Below are positions 1 to 7,823 of a DNA stretch of 30,442 nucleotides, piece after piece. A program made the translations under genes and the position numbers. The stretch's first letter is position 1, and each line of letters begins with the position of its first letter. Source of the DNA: an uncultured Clostridia bacterium. GTDB lineage: Bacteria > Bacillota > Clostridia > Christensenellales > Aristaeellaceae. Location: positions 1 to 30,442 of the forward strand of contig CALCTW010000123.1 of NCBI GenBank assembly GCA_937907055.1, in the 5' to 3' direction. The notes under the pieces are model-generated. The model worked only from the letters and a program-made list of their open reading frames with translations, made no database searches and was not told the origin of the DNA.

Positions 1-377
1 CTGTGCTGGGGAATAACGTCACCCTCTATCAGGGTGTCACGCTGGGCGGTACCGGCAAGGATACCGGCAAGCGTCACCCCACCCTCGGCAACAATGTCAC
101 CGTCGGCGCCGGCGCCAAGGTGCTCGGTCCCATCACGATCGGTGATCATGTCAAGATCGGCGCGGGCAGCATCGTGCTGAAGCCCGTTCCCGATCACTGT
201 ACCGTTGTCGGCAATCCCGGGCGCATTGTCCGCCAGAAGGACAATTCCAACAAAGTGGACCTCAATCATGGTGACCTGCCGGATCCTGTGAAGGAGCGTT
301 TCGATCAGCTGCTCCGCCGTATCGAACAATTGGAGGAAAAGCTGGGCGAGCATCACAAGCCGGAAAGCGGCTTATAA
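1..377 (+). CDS. cysE: Serine O-acetyltransferase, C-terminal part (5' truncated by window edge)
   Basis: This is the C-terminal part of a serine acetyltransferase, which makes O-acetylserine from serine and acetyl-CoA in cysteine synthesis. The first complete codon is at base 3, and the real start lies outside the window. The visible protein carries the left-handed beta-helix hexapeptide pattern: GVTLGGTGKD, then KRHPTLGNNVTVGAGAKVLG, GDHVKIGAGSIVLK and a VVGNPGRIV end, all typical of the CysE active-site half. A charged helical tail of about 40 residues follows (EQLEEKLGEHHK). It ends in TAA 92 bp before cysS. The cysE-cysS pairing is common in Bacillota and suggests one cysteine-supply transcription unit. 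Family assignment is firm. Confidence 0.93.
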   Translation, partial: VLGNNVTLYQGVTLGGTGKDTGKRHPTLGNNVTVGAGAKVLGPITIGDHVKIGAGSIVLKPVPDHCTVVGNPGRIVRQKDNSNKVDLNHGDLPDPVKERFDQLLRRIEQLEEKLGEHHKPESGL

Positions 378-398
378 ACCGCGGTCATCTGCCTATTC

Positions 399-435
399 TA
401 TAATCAATGTATCCCTGACGGGATCACCGGTCCCG
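399..435 (+). promoter_or_regulatory. Possible cysS promoter element and small hairpin
   Basis: The cysE-cysS gap holds a TATAAT at 399-404 without a convincing -35. It is followed by a short inverted repeat, CGGGA (419-423) and TCCCG (431-435). The gap is too short for a T-box leader. An internal promoter is possible but weak. Confidence 0.3.
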
Positions 436-469
436 CTCATATGATAAAGATCCACACGGAGGTGTTTTT

Positions 470-1870
470 ATGCAGATCTACAATTCCCAGACCCGCAAGA
501 AAGAAGAATTCGTCCCCATCACGCCCGGCAAAGTGGGCATCTATGCCTGCGGCCCCACCGTTTATAACTACTTCCATGTCGGCAACGCCCGTCCCTTCAT
601 CACCTTTGATGTGCTTCGCCGTTATCTGGAGCATCGCGGCTATCAGGTGACCTTCGTGCAGAATTTCACCGATATCGATGATAAAATGATCCGCCGCGCC
701 AACGAGGAAGGCATCACCGTCAAGGAACTGGGCGACCGCTTCATCGAAGAATACTACAAGGACGCCGGCGCGCTGGGCATCCGTCCCGCCACCGTTCATC
801 CCCGCGCCACCGAGCATATCGGTCAGATCATCGCGCTGGTCAAGAAGCTGGAGCAGAAGGGCTTTGCCTATGAAGTGAACGGCGATGTCTATTTCGATGT
901 CAAGAAGGACAAGCAGTACGGCAAGCTTTCCGGTCAGAACATGGATGACCTCGAAGCCGGTGCCCGTATCGAAGTGGACAGCGTGAAGCACGATCCTGCC
1001 GACTTTGCCCTCTGGAAGGCGCAGAAGCCCGGCGAGCCCGCCTGGAATTCCCCCTGGGGCATGGGCCGTCCCGGCTGGCATATCGAGTGCAGTGCCATGA
1101 GCATGAAGTATCTGGGCGAAACCTTTGATATCCATTGCGGCGGCAAGGATCTGCTCTTCCCCCACCACGAAAACGAAGTAGCACAGAGCGAGTGCGCCAC
1201 CGGCAAGCCCTTCGCCCACTATTGGATGCACAACGGCTTCATCAACATCGATAACGAGAAGATGAGCAAATCCGCCGGCAATTTCTTCACTGTGCGTGAT
1301 ATCCTCAAGGAATTCGAAGCCGAAGATGTGCGCATGTTCATGCTCTCCGCGCAGTACCGCAGCCCCATCAACTTCAGCCGCGAGATGATCGCGCAGGCGC
1401 ATGCTTCCCTCACCCGTCTCTACACCGCCCGTGACAAGCTGCTGTTCCTGAAGAACGTGGCTCCCGTGCGTGAACTGAACGAAAACGAAAACAAGGTCCT
1501 CGCCAGCATCAAGGAATCCATCGCCCGCTTTGACGCCGCCATGGATGATGACCTCAACACCGCCGATGCCATGGGCGCTCTTTTCGAGATCGTACGCGAG
1601 ATCAATGTCAATCTGAACGGCGACAGCGCGCTGCAGGCCATCGACGAAGCCTATGCCGCCCTCACCGAACTGTGCGGCGTTCTGGGTCTGCTGATGAAGG
1701 CCGCTGAAAACACCCTGCCCGAAGAGATCCAGGCGCTGGCCGATGCCCGTGTGCAGGCCCGTAAGGATAAGAACTGGAAACTGAGCGATGAACTGCGCGA
1801 TCAGCTGAAGGAAAAGGGCTATATCGTAGAAGACACCGCCAAGGGTCAGCAGGTCCGCCGCGTGCTGTGA
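470..1870 (+). CDS. cysS: Cysteinyl-tRNA synthetase
   Basis: This 466-aa cytoplasmic class I aminoacyl-tRNA synthetase charges tRNA-Cys. The N-terminal zinc-binding and nucleotide-binding region shows YACGPTVYN with Cys27, then FHVGNARPF, the HIGH-type motif of this family. WHIECSAMS and FDIHCGGKDLLFPHHENE carry further zinc and active-site residues. The second signature, KMSKS, is at residues 264-268. The C-terminal helical anticodon-binding region ends normally, and the length matches bacterial CysRS (about 460-480 aa). The ATG at 470 follows a good GGAGGT Shine-Dalgarno. It lies directly downstream of cysE and is followed 25 bp later by the ComEA-like gene. There are no in-frame TAG codons. 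Confidence 0.98.
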   Translation: MQIYNSQTRKKEEFVPITPGKVGIYACGPTVYNYFHVGNARPFITFDVLRRYLEHRGYQVTFVQNFTDIDDKMIRRANEEGITVKELGDRFIEEYYKDAGALGIRPATVHPRATEHIGQIIALVKKLEQKGFAYEVNGDVYFDVKKDKQYGKLSGQNMDDLEAGARIEVDSVKHDPADFALWKAQKPGEPAWNSPWGMGRPGWHIECSAMSMKYLGETFDIHCGGKDLLFPHHENEVAQSECATGKPFAHYWMHNGFINIDNEKMSKSAGNFFTVRDILKEFEAEDVRMFMLSAQYRSPINFSREMIAQAHASLTRLYTARDKLLFLKNVAPVRELNENENKVLASIKESIARFDAAMDDDLNTADAMGALFEIVREINVNLNGDSALQAIDEAYAALTELCGVLGLLMKAAENTLPEEIQALADARVQARKDKNWKLSDELRDQLKEKGYIVEDTAKGQQVRRVL

Positions 1871-1895
1871 TCCGTGTCCTAAAAAGGAGTCTGCC

Positions 1896-2276
1896 TTGAA
1901 AAAACGTTTCTCCGCGCCTGAGATCATCCTGCGTGCTCTGCTGATCTTAGGGCTCCTCGCGTGCCTCGCGCTGCTGATCATCGCTTCCATCCCGAAGTGG
2001 CAGGATCAGGCCGGTTTTGTCAGCAAGCCCATTATCGCCGCCGCGGTGCCTGTCTCGGATATCCGTCCTGTCGAGCCCGGATCCGGGAGGGTCAATATCA
2101 ATACCGCGACGCTTGATGAACTGTGCGCTTTGTACGGAATTGGCACCGCCAAGGCCAATGCCATTCTGGCATACCGTGAGCAGAACGGCCCATTCCACTA
2201 TCCGCAGGATATCATTTATGTCAGCGGCATCGGAGAGACCATCTACGAAAACAACAAAGACCTGATCGGGATATGA
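1896..2276 (+). CDS. ComEA-like membrane-anchored helix-hairpin-helix protein
   Basis: This is a 126-aa protein with a basic N-terminus, one transmembrane segment at about residues 9-31 (rich in L, I and A), a short linker and a C-terminal helix-hairpin-helix domain. That domain begins at VNINTATLDELCALYGIG and continues with KANAILAYR and a GIGETIYENN repeat. This is the layout of short ComEA-type DNA-binding proteins, which act outside the membrane in DNA uptake. Many such genes stand alone, so the transformation role is inferred. The start is TTG at 1896, chosen because AAAGGAG sits 7 bp upstream and no ATG is available. It ends in TGA just before a strong terminator and is probably the last gene of the cysE-cysS unit. 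Confidence 0.8.
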   Translation: MKKRFSAPEIILRALLILGLLACLALLIIASIPKWQDQAGFVSKPIIAAAVPVSDIRPVEPGSGRVNINTATLDELCALYGIGTAKANAILAYREQNGPFHYPQDIIYVSGIGETIYENNKDLIGI

Positions 2277-2283
2277 ACCCTTC

Positions 2284-2311
2284 CGGGACAGCGAGTGCTG
2301 TCCCGTTTTTT
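2284..2311 (+). terminator. Rho-independent terminator of the cysE-cysS-comEA unit
   Basis: A perfect 9-bp stem (CGGGACAGC at 2284-2292 with GCTGTCCCG at 2297-2305) has a GAGT loop. It is followed by six T residues and begins 7 bp after the stop codon. Confidence 0.92.
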
Positions 2312-2549
2312 GTTGCGTTTCTTTGTAATTTTCAGTTATCCCACGCCCGCGTTTTCATCATCGGGCACACATTTTCGTCCATATTCGCCATTTTTCACAT
2401 ATTTATCACCACTTTCCTGTATTATAGTTCATATTTTCGTTTATTTTCTCCACTTTTATGCACTTTTGCAGTCAAGTTTATATATTATTTCTCCACTTTC
2501 ATGCATATAAACATCATTTTCCACACTTTGTTCAATTTTTGTTTTTCGG
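2312..2549. other. G-poor, T/C-rich intergenic stretch
   Basis: No gene is visible between the terminator and the citrate operon promoter. The + strand is strikingly T/C-rich and G-poor. It repeats short words such as TTTCTCCACTTT(T/C)ATGCA (near 2445-2462 and again near 2487-2504, spaced about 42 bp) and many TTTTC words. No stable hairpin, riboswitch or coding signal was found. Confidence 0.5.
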
Positions 2550-2577
2550 TGTACATTTCCGTTTTTCAATGTATAAT
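2550..2577 (+). promoter_or_regulatory. Sigma-A-type promoter of the citrate/isocitrate operon
   Basis: The -10 is TATAAT (2572-2577). A weak -35, TGTACA (2550-2555, 4 of 6 matches), lies 16 bp upstream. It is 57 bp from the ATG of the Re-citrate synthase gene. A weak -35 suits a regulated promoter. Confidence 0.6.
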
Positions 2578-2586
2578 TGTATACAT
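2570..2586. promoter_or_regulatory. Candidate GntR/FCD operator overlapping the -10
   Basis: TGTATACA (2578-2585) is a perfect palindrome sitting where transcription would start. The surrounding ATGTATA-attg-TATACAT forms a wider inverted repeat across the -10. FCD-type GntR regulators often bind TTGTATACAA-like sites. The second gene of the operon is such a regulator, so autoregulation is inferred. Confidence 0.5.
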
Positions 2587-2634
2587 GCATTGCAGAGCTT
2601 TCTGCTGCATGTTCCATCGACAGGAGGAAAAACC

Positions 2635-4011
2635 ATGCTCGAAATATCCAACAAAACAAATCTTCTGGAACAGAAAAGCTACCGTTACTCCCTTCAGGAT
2701 GTGGCGGAGCCGAATCTTTACCGTGATATCTATGATTATGATACGGTGCCGAAGATCCCGTTCAACCACCGCCGCGTGCCTATGGGCATGCCGGAGGAGA
2801 TCTGGATCAGCGACACCTCCTTCCGTGACGGTCAGCAGTCGGTCGATCCGTATACGCCCGAACAGATCGAGCATCTGTTCAAGCTGATGAGCAAGCTGGG
2901 CGGCCCCTACGGTGTCATCCGTCAGAGCGAATTCTTCGTCTACAGCAAAAAGGACCGCGAAGCGCTGGAACGCTGCCGCAATCTGGGGCTCCAGTTCCCC
3001 GAGATCACAACATGGATCCGCGCCTCCCGTGAGGACTTCAAGCTGGTCAAGGATCTGGGCATCCGTGAGACCGGCATCCTCGTCAGCTGCAGCGACTATC
3101 ACATCTTCAAAAAGATGAAGCTGACCCGTAAACAGTGCATGGAAAAATACCTGGCCACGGTCGCGGATGCTTTTGAAGCCGGCGTCATGCCGCGCTGCCA
3201 TCTGGAGGATATCACCCGCGCCGATTTCTACGGCTTCGTCGTGCCCTTCGTCAATGAGCTGATGCGCATGAGCCAGGATGCCGGCATCCCCGTCCGCATC
3301 CGCGCCTGCGACACCATGGGCTACGGCGTGCCCTACAGCGAGGTCGCTCTGCCCCGTTCCGTCCCCGGCATCATCTACGGTCTGCAACATTATTCCGATG
3401 TTACCTCCGAAATGCTGGAATGGCACGGCCACAATGATTTCTACAAGGCCGTTTCCAATGCCACCACGGCGTGGCTGTACGGTGCCTGCGCGGTCAACTG
3501 CAGCCTGCTCGGCATCGGCGAGCGCACCGGCAACATCCCGCTGGAAGCCATGGTATTCGAATACGCTTCCCTGCGCGGATCGCTGGACGGCATGGATCCC
3601 ACGGCTATCACCGAGATCGCCGAATACTTCAAGAATGAAATGGGCTACAAAGTGCCGCCCATGCAGCCCTTCGTCGGCCGCAATTTCAATATGACCCGCG
3701 CCGGTATCCACGCGGATGGTCTGCTGAAGGATGAAGAGATCTACAACATCTTCAACACCAAGAAGCTGCTCAACCGCCCGGTCTCCGTCATGATCTCCTC
3801 CACTTCCGGTCTCGCCGGTATCGCCTACTGGATCAATGAAAACTATCAGCTTACCGCCAATGAAGCAGTCGGTAAGAATGATCCGCTGTGCGTCAGCCTG
3901 AAGGCGTGGGTGGATGAACAGTACGCTTCCGGACGCACCGCCTCCCTGAGCACGCACGAATTGGAGACCAAGATCTCCGAACTGACCGGCGGCCGTCTGG
4001 GTCTGCTTTGA
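2635..4011 (+). CDS. HMGL-like acyltransferase, probable Re-citrate synthase
   Basis: This 458-aa enzyme belongs to the homocitrate/2-isopropylmalate synthase (HMGL-like TIM barrel) family. The barrel starts with WISDTSFRDGQQSV (Asp60 is the predicted metal ligand and the Arg is catalytic). WHGHNDFYKA carries the HxH metal pair (His264, His266), and a GIGERTGNIPLEA motif follows. The N-terminal extension of about 55 residues, the DTSFRDGQQ variant and the FVGRNFNMTRAGIHADG region resemble the clostridial Re-citrate synthase described from Clostridium kluyveri more than leucine-pathway LeuA. Aconitase and isocitrate dehydrogenase downstream support condensation of oxaloacetate with acetyl-CoA. 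The ATG at 2635 has AGGAGG 8 bp upstream. Homocitrate synthase is the alternative, but no lysine or nifV context is seen. Confidence 0.82.
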   Translation: MLEISNKTNLLEQKSYRYSLQDVAEPNLYRDIYDYDTVPKIPFNHRRVPMGMPEEIWISDTSFRDGQQSVDPYTPEQIEHLFKLMSKLGGPYGVIRQSEFFVYSKKDREALERCRNLGLQFPEITTWIRASREDFKLVKDLGIRETGILVSCSDYHIFKKMKLTRKQCMEKYLATVADAFEAGVMPRCHLEDITRADFYGFVVPFVNELMRMSQDAGIPVRIRACDTMGYGVPYSEVALPRSVPGIIYGLQHYSDVTSEMLEWHGHNDFYKAVSNATTAWLYGACAVNCSLLGIGERTGNIPLEAMVFEYASLRGSLDGMDPTAITEIAEYFKNEMGYKVPPMQPFVGRNFNMTRAGIHADGLLKDEEIYNIFNTKKLLNRPVSVMISSTSGLAGIAYWINENYQLTANEAVGKNDPLCVSLKAWVDEQYASGRTASLSTHELETKISELTGGRLGLL

Positions 4012-4025
4012 TAGAGGAGAATGAT

Positions 4026-4664
4026 ATGGAACACAAAATGATATCCATTGCCGATCAGATCTTTTCCGAACTGGAACGCGCGATCCTGACCGGTGAATAT
4101 GAGCGTGATGAACTGCTGACCGAGGTCGCACTTTCCGAAAAGCTCGGTGTCAGCCGCACCCCCATCCGCGAAGCACTGCGCCGTCTGGATCTGGAGCACA
4201 TCGTGGAGATCACCTCCAAGGGCGCCCGCGTGATCGGTATCAACGAAACCGACATCAGCGATATCTATGATATCCGTTACAATGTGGAAGGTCTTGCCGC
4301 GCGCCGCACCGCCGAGCGCGCGACCGATGAGCAGATCCGTCACATGAAGGATGTGCTGGATCTGCAGGAATTCTACACCGCGAAGGATGAGCCCGATGCC
4401 ATCAAGAACGCGGACAGCGAGTTCCACATCGCCATCTATCAGTCCTGCGCTTCTCCCACCTTGATGGACACGCTGGAGCCGCTCCACCGCCGCATCATCA
4501 AGTACCGCCGTGTATCGGTCACCCGCAAGGGCCGTGCCGCTGCCAGTCTTGAGGAGCACAGAGACATTTACAACGCCATTGCCGCGCATGACGGTGAACT
4601 GGCCGAAAAGCTCATGAAACAGCACATTCTCAACGCGCGTATCAGTATTCTGGGAGGTAAATGA
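4026..4664 (+). CDS. GntR-family transcriptional regulator, FCD subfamily
   Basis: This 212-aa regulator has an N-terminal winged helix-turn-helix, residues about 10-70. It includes LERAILTGEYERDELL and the signature LSEKLGVSRTPIREALRRLD. The C-terminal all-helical FCD ligand domain has DSEFHIAIYQSCASP and a terminal HD-type segment (EHRDIYNAIAAHDGELAEKLMKQHI) whose His and Asp residues normally hold a metal. The ATG at 4026 is chosen because AGAGGAG ends 6 bp before it; the upstream TTG overlaps the previous stop. It lies 14 bp after the citrate synthase and 1 bp before the aconitase gene, so it is co-transcribed. It probably senses citrate or a related carboxylate and regulates this operon; the ligand is inferred. 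Confidence 0.9.
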   Translation: MEHKMISIADQIFSELERAILTGEYERDELLTEVALSEKLGVSRTPIREALRRLDLEHIVEITSKGARVIGINETDISDIYDIRYNVEGLAARRTAERATDEQIRHMKDVLDLQEFYTAKDEPDAIKNADSEFHIAIYQSCASPTLMDTLEPLHRRIIKYRRVSVTRKGRAAASLEEHRDIYNAIAAHDGELAEKLMKQHILNARISILGGK

Positions 4665-4665
4665 C

Positions 4666-6594
4666 ATGGCACTCACAATTGCTGAGAAGATCCTCAAGGC
4701 TCACCTTGTTGAAGGTGAATTCAAAAAGGGCGAAGACATCGCCATCCGTATCGATCAGACCCTCACGCAGGATGCCACCGGTACCATGGCCTATCTGGCG
4801 CTGGAAGCGATGGACATCCCGCATGTGAAGACCGAGCTTTCCGTTGCCTACATCGATCACAACACCCTGCAGTGCGGCTTTGAAAACCCGGATGATCACA
4901 TGTACATTCAGACGGTCGCCAAAAAATACGGCATCCGCTACTCCCGCCCCGGCAACGGCATCTGCCATCAGGTGCATCTGGAGCGTTTCGACAAGCCCGG
5001 CAAGACCCTGATCGGCTCTGACAGCCATACCCCCACCGGCGGCGGTCTGGGCATGCTGGCCATGGGCGCGGGCGGCATGGACGTCGCTGTCGCCATGGGC
5101 GGCGGCGCCTATCACATCACCTATCCCAAGATGTTCCTGGTGCGCCTCTCCGGCAAGCTCAATCCTTGGGCCAGCGCCAAGGACATCTCCCTGTATCTGC
5201 TCCGCATCCTGTCCGTCAAGGGCGGTGTCGGCGCCATCATCGAATGGGGCGGCGAAGGCATCAAGACCCTGACTGTGCCACAGCGCGCCACCATCACCAA
5301 CATGGGCACCGAGCTGGGCGCCACCACCTCCATCTTCCCCTCCGATGAGATCACCCGCGATTTCCTGCGCATGCAGGGCCGCGAAGAGGACTGGGTGGAG
5401 CTGAAGAGCGATGAAGACGCCGTCTATGACCGCGTCATCGATATCGATCTGGCGGATGTCAAGCCCCTGCTGGCCTGCCCCCACTCCCCCGATGCCGTCA
5501 AGGAAGCCGAGACCCTGTCCGCAATCAAGGTCAGTCAGGTCTGTATCGGCAGCTGCACCAACTCCTGCCTGGCCGATATGCTGCGTGTGGCAGCCATCCT
5601 GAAGGGCAAGACCATCGCCGACGGTGTCAGCCTGTCCATCAGCCCGGGCTCCCGTCAGGTGCTCACCATGCTGTCCGACTGCGGCGCGCTGCAGGATATG
5701 ATCGCCGCCGGTGCCCGCATCCTCGAATGCGCCTGCGGTCCCTGCATCGGTATGGGCTTCAGCCCCATGAGCGGCGGCGTCAGCGTCCGCACCTTCAACC
5801 GTAACTTCCTCGGCCGCAGCGGCACCAAGGACGCGCAGGTCTACCTCGCTTCCCCGGAAACCGCGGCTGCCTGCGCCCTCACCGGCTACATCACCGATCC
5901 CGGCACGCTGGGCGAATACCCCGATATCGTGATGCCTGAAGCCTTCAAGATCAACGATACCGGCGTCATCATGCCCGCTTCCCCGGAAGAAGCCGCCGAT
6001 GTCGAAGTCGTCCGCGGCCCCAATATCAAGCCCTTCCCCCGCGGCCAGAAGCTGCCGGGTGAACTGAACGCGCAGCTCACCCTGAAGGTGGAAGACAACA
6101 TCACCACCGACCATATCATGCCTGCCGGTGCCAAGGTCCTGCCCTTCCGCAGCAACGTGCCCAAGCTTTCCGAATTCTGCTTCGGCGTATGTGACGAGAC
6201 CTTCCCGGCCCGCGCCAAGGAAGCCGGTGCCTCCTTCATCGTCGGCGGCAACAACTACGGTCAGGGTTCTTCCCGTGAGCACGCGGCCCTCGTTCCCATG
6301 TATCTGGGGGTCAAGGCGGTCATCACCAAGTCCTTCGCCCGCATCCACGTGGCCAACCTCATCAATGCCGGCATCGTGCCGCTCACCTTTGCCGATCCCG
6401 CTGATTATGACAAGCTGGATCAGGGCGATATGCTGAAGATCCCCGATATGTACGATGGTCTCAAGACCGGCTCCTTCACCCTGCTGGATGAGACCAAGGG
6501 CATCTCCATCCCCCTCACCGGTGTATTCACTCCCCGTCAGCAGGCGATGCTGCTGGCCGGCGGTCTGCTTAACTTCACAAAGGAGAATGCGTAA
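4666..6594 (+). CDS. acnA: Aconitate hydratase (short monomeric type)
   Basis: This 642-aa [4Fe-4S] enzyme interconverts citrate and isocitrate through cis-aconitate. Substrate-side motifs include GSDSHTPTGGGLGMLAMGAGG. The cluster ligands are Cys297 in IGSCTNSC and Cys357/Cys360 in CACGPCIGMG. The C-terminal swivel domain carries NNYGQGSSREHAAL. The length is that of the roughly 640-aa aconitases of Clostridia and Aquifex rather than the roughly 900-aa AcnA/IRP type. The start at 4666 has GGGAGGT 7 bp upstream. The stop overlaps the ATG of the next gene by one base, so translation is probably coupled. Homoaconitase is a less likely alternative given the neighbouring isocitrate dehydrogenase. 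Confidence 0.95.
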   Translation: MALTIAEKILKAHLVEGEFKKGEDIAIRIDQTLTQDATGTMAYLALEAMDIPHVKTELSVAYIDHNTLQCGFENPDDHMYIQTVAKKYGIRYSRPGNGICHQVHLERFDKPGKTLIGSDSHTPTGGGLGMLAMGAGGMDVAVAMGGGAYHITYPKMFLVRLSGKLNPWASAKDISLYLLRILSVKGGVGAIIEWGGEGIKTLTVPQRATITNMGTELGATTSIFPSDEITRDFLRMQGREEDWVELKSDEDAVYDRVIDIDLADVKPLLACPHSPDAVKEAETLSAIKVSQVCIGSCTNSCLADMLRVAAILKGKTIADGVSLSISPGSRQVLTMLSDCGALQDMIAAGARILECACGPCIGMGFSPMSGGVSVRTFNRNFLGRSGTKDAQVYLASPETAAACALTGYITDPGTLGEYPDIVMPEAFKINDTGVIMPASPEEAADVEVVRGPNIKPFPRGQKLPGELNAQLTLKVEDNITTDHIMPAGAKVLPFRSNVPKLSEFCFGVCDETFPARAKEAGASFIVGGNNYGQGSSREHAALVPMYLGVKAVITKSFARIHVANLINAGIVPLTFADPADYDKLDQGDMLKIPDMYDGLKTGSFTLLDETKGISIPLTGVFTPRQQAMLLAGGLLNFTKENA

Positions 6595-7748
6595 TGACGA
6601 ACGATCAGATCAAATCTGCTGTCGCGTATTTTGAACAGCTTCTGCTCAGCCAGGTCGAACGTGCCGAAAAGCTGAACCAGCCCAAGTCCCCCAAGGCCAA
6701 CGGTGCCACCGTCATCGGTATCATTGACGGCGACGGCATCGGTCCCATTATCATGAATGAAGCCCGCCGCGCGCTCAAAGCCGTGCTGAAGGATGAGATC
6801 GCGAACGGCACGGTCGTCCTCAAGGACATCGAAGGCCTCACCATCGAGAATCGTCTGGCCCTCGGCAAATCCGTTCCCGATGACACCATGGCCGCGATCA
6901 AGACCTGCGATGTGCTACTGAAAGGCCCCACCACCACGCCCTCCGGCGGTCTGGCCGATAAAAAGAACACCGGCAACGGCGCCATGGAAAGCGCCAATGT
7001 TTCTCTCCGCCGCGCGCTGGACCTGTACGCCAACACCCGTCCCGTTGTTGTGCCCGAGGAAGGCATCGACTGGATGTTCTTCCGCGAGAACACCGAAGGT
7101 GAATACACCCTCGGCTCCAAGGGTATCGAGCTGGAAGGTCTGATGACCATGGACTTCAAGGTGACCACCATCGCCGGCACCCGCCGTATTGCCCGCGCCG
7201 CCTATGAATATGCCCGCAAGAACGGCAAAAAGCGCGTGAGCATCATCACCAAGTCCAACATCATGAAGAAGACCGACGGCATGTTCTCCAAGATCGCCCA
7301 CGAAGTGGCGGCTGAATATCCGGAGATCGAGACCGACGAATACTACATTGATATCATGACCGCCAATCTGGTCAACAAGGCCATCCGCAATCAGTTCCAG
7401 GTGTTCCTGCTGCCCAACCTCTACGGCGATATCATCACCGATGAAGCCGCGCAGATCCAGGGCGGTGTCGGCACCGCGGGCAGCGCCAATATCGGCGATG
7501 AATACGCCATGTTCGAGGCCATTCACGGCAGCGCTCCTCGCCTGATCGAGCTGGGTCTCGGCGATTACGCCAATCCCGAATCCATCCTCACCGCCGCCTG
7601 CATGCTGCTGGATCACATCGGTCTGCAGAGCAAGGCCGCGCAGCTCCGTGCCGCCATGGCCAAAGCGCATGCCGCCGCTGCCGTCACCGGTGACCGCGAC
7701 GGTGCCACCTGCGCCGCTTACGGCGATGCCCTGATCGCGAATCTGTAA
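6594..7748 (+). CDS. icd: Isocitrate dehydrogenase (isocitrate/isopropylmalate DH family)
   Basis: This 384-aa decarboxylating dehydrogenase turns isocitrate into 2-oxoglutarate and completes the route from oxaloacetate plus acetyl-CoA. Family motifs are GDGIGPIIMNEA near the N-terminus, KGPTTTPSGG, FRENTEGEYTLGSKG (Arg164), PNLYGDIITDEAAQIQGG and EAIHGSAPRLI. The residues MESANV place Ser133 and Asn135 where isocitrate dehydrogenases, not isopropylmalate dehydrogenases, have the isocitrate-contacting SxN. The cofactor region after HGSAP reads RLIELG, neither the KY of NADP enzymes nor the usual Asp of NAD enzymes, so cofactor preference is open. A roughly 40-residue N-terminal extension precedes the Rossmann start. 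AAGGAG precedes the ATG, which overlaps the aconitase stop. Confidence 0.9.
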   Translation: MTNDQIKSAVAYFEQLLLSQVERAEKLNQPKSPKANGATVIGIIDGDGIGPIIMNEARRALKAVLKDEIANGTVVLKDIEGLTIENRLALGKSVPDDTMAAIKTCDVLLKGPTTTPSGGLADKKNTGNGAMESANVSLRRALDLYANTRPVVVPEEGIDWMFFRENTEGEYTLGSKGIELEGLMTMDFKVTTIAGTRRIARAAYEYARKNGKKRVSIITKSNIMKKTDGMFSKIAHEVAAEYPEIETDEYYIDIMTANLVNKAIRNQFQVFLLPNLYGDIITDEAAQIQGGVGTAGSANIGDEYAMFEAIHGSAPRLIELGLGDYANPESILTAACMLLDHIGLQSKAAQLRAAMAKAHAAAAVTGDRDGATCAAYGDALIANL

Positions 7749-7762
7749 TCCCTTCGCGTCAT

Positions 7763-7803
7763 AAAAACAGGACGAAACGATCTTTCGCTTCGTCCTGTTT
7801 TTT
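7763..7803. terminator. Bidirectional terminator between icd and the convergent secreted protein gene
   Basis: CAGGACGAA (7768-7776) pairs with TTCGTCCTG (7789-7797), extended by A/T pairs on both sides. A T-run to 7803 serves the + strand and AAAAA at 7763-7767 serves the - strand. Confidence 0.9.
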
Positions 7804-7823
7804 ATATGCATCTTGATTGATCT

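Noticed and set aside
378..469. A T-box riboswitch upstream of cysS
   Set aside because: The gap is only 92 bp, with no T-box sequence or antiterminator/terminator pair, so it is too short for a tRNA-sensing leader.
437..1990. Long antisense frames opposite cysS, aconitase, the citrate synthase, the MATE gene and others
   Set aside because: These reflect GC-rich codon structure of the true genes. None has family motifs or a ribosome binding site, and each lies opposite a gene with clear motifs.
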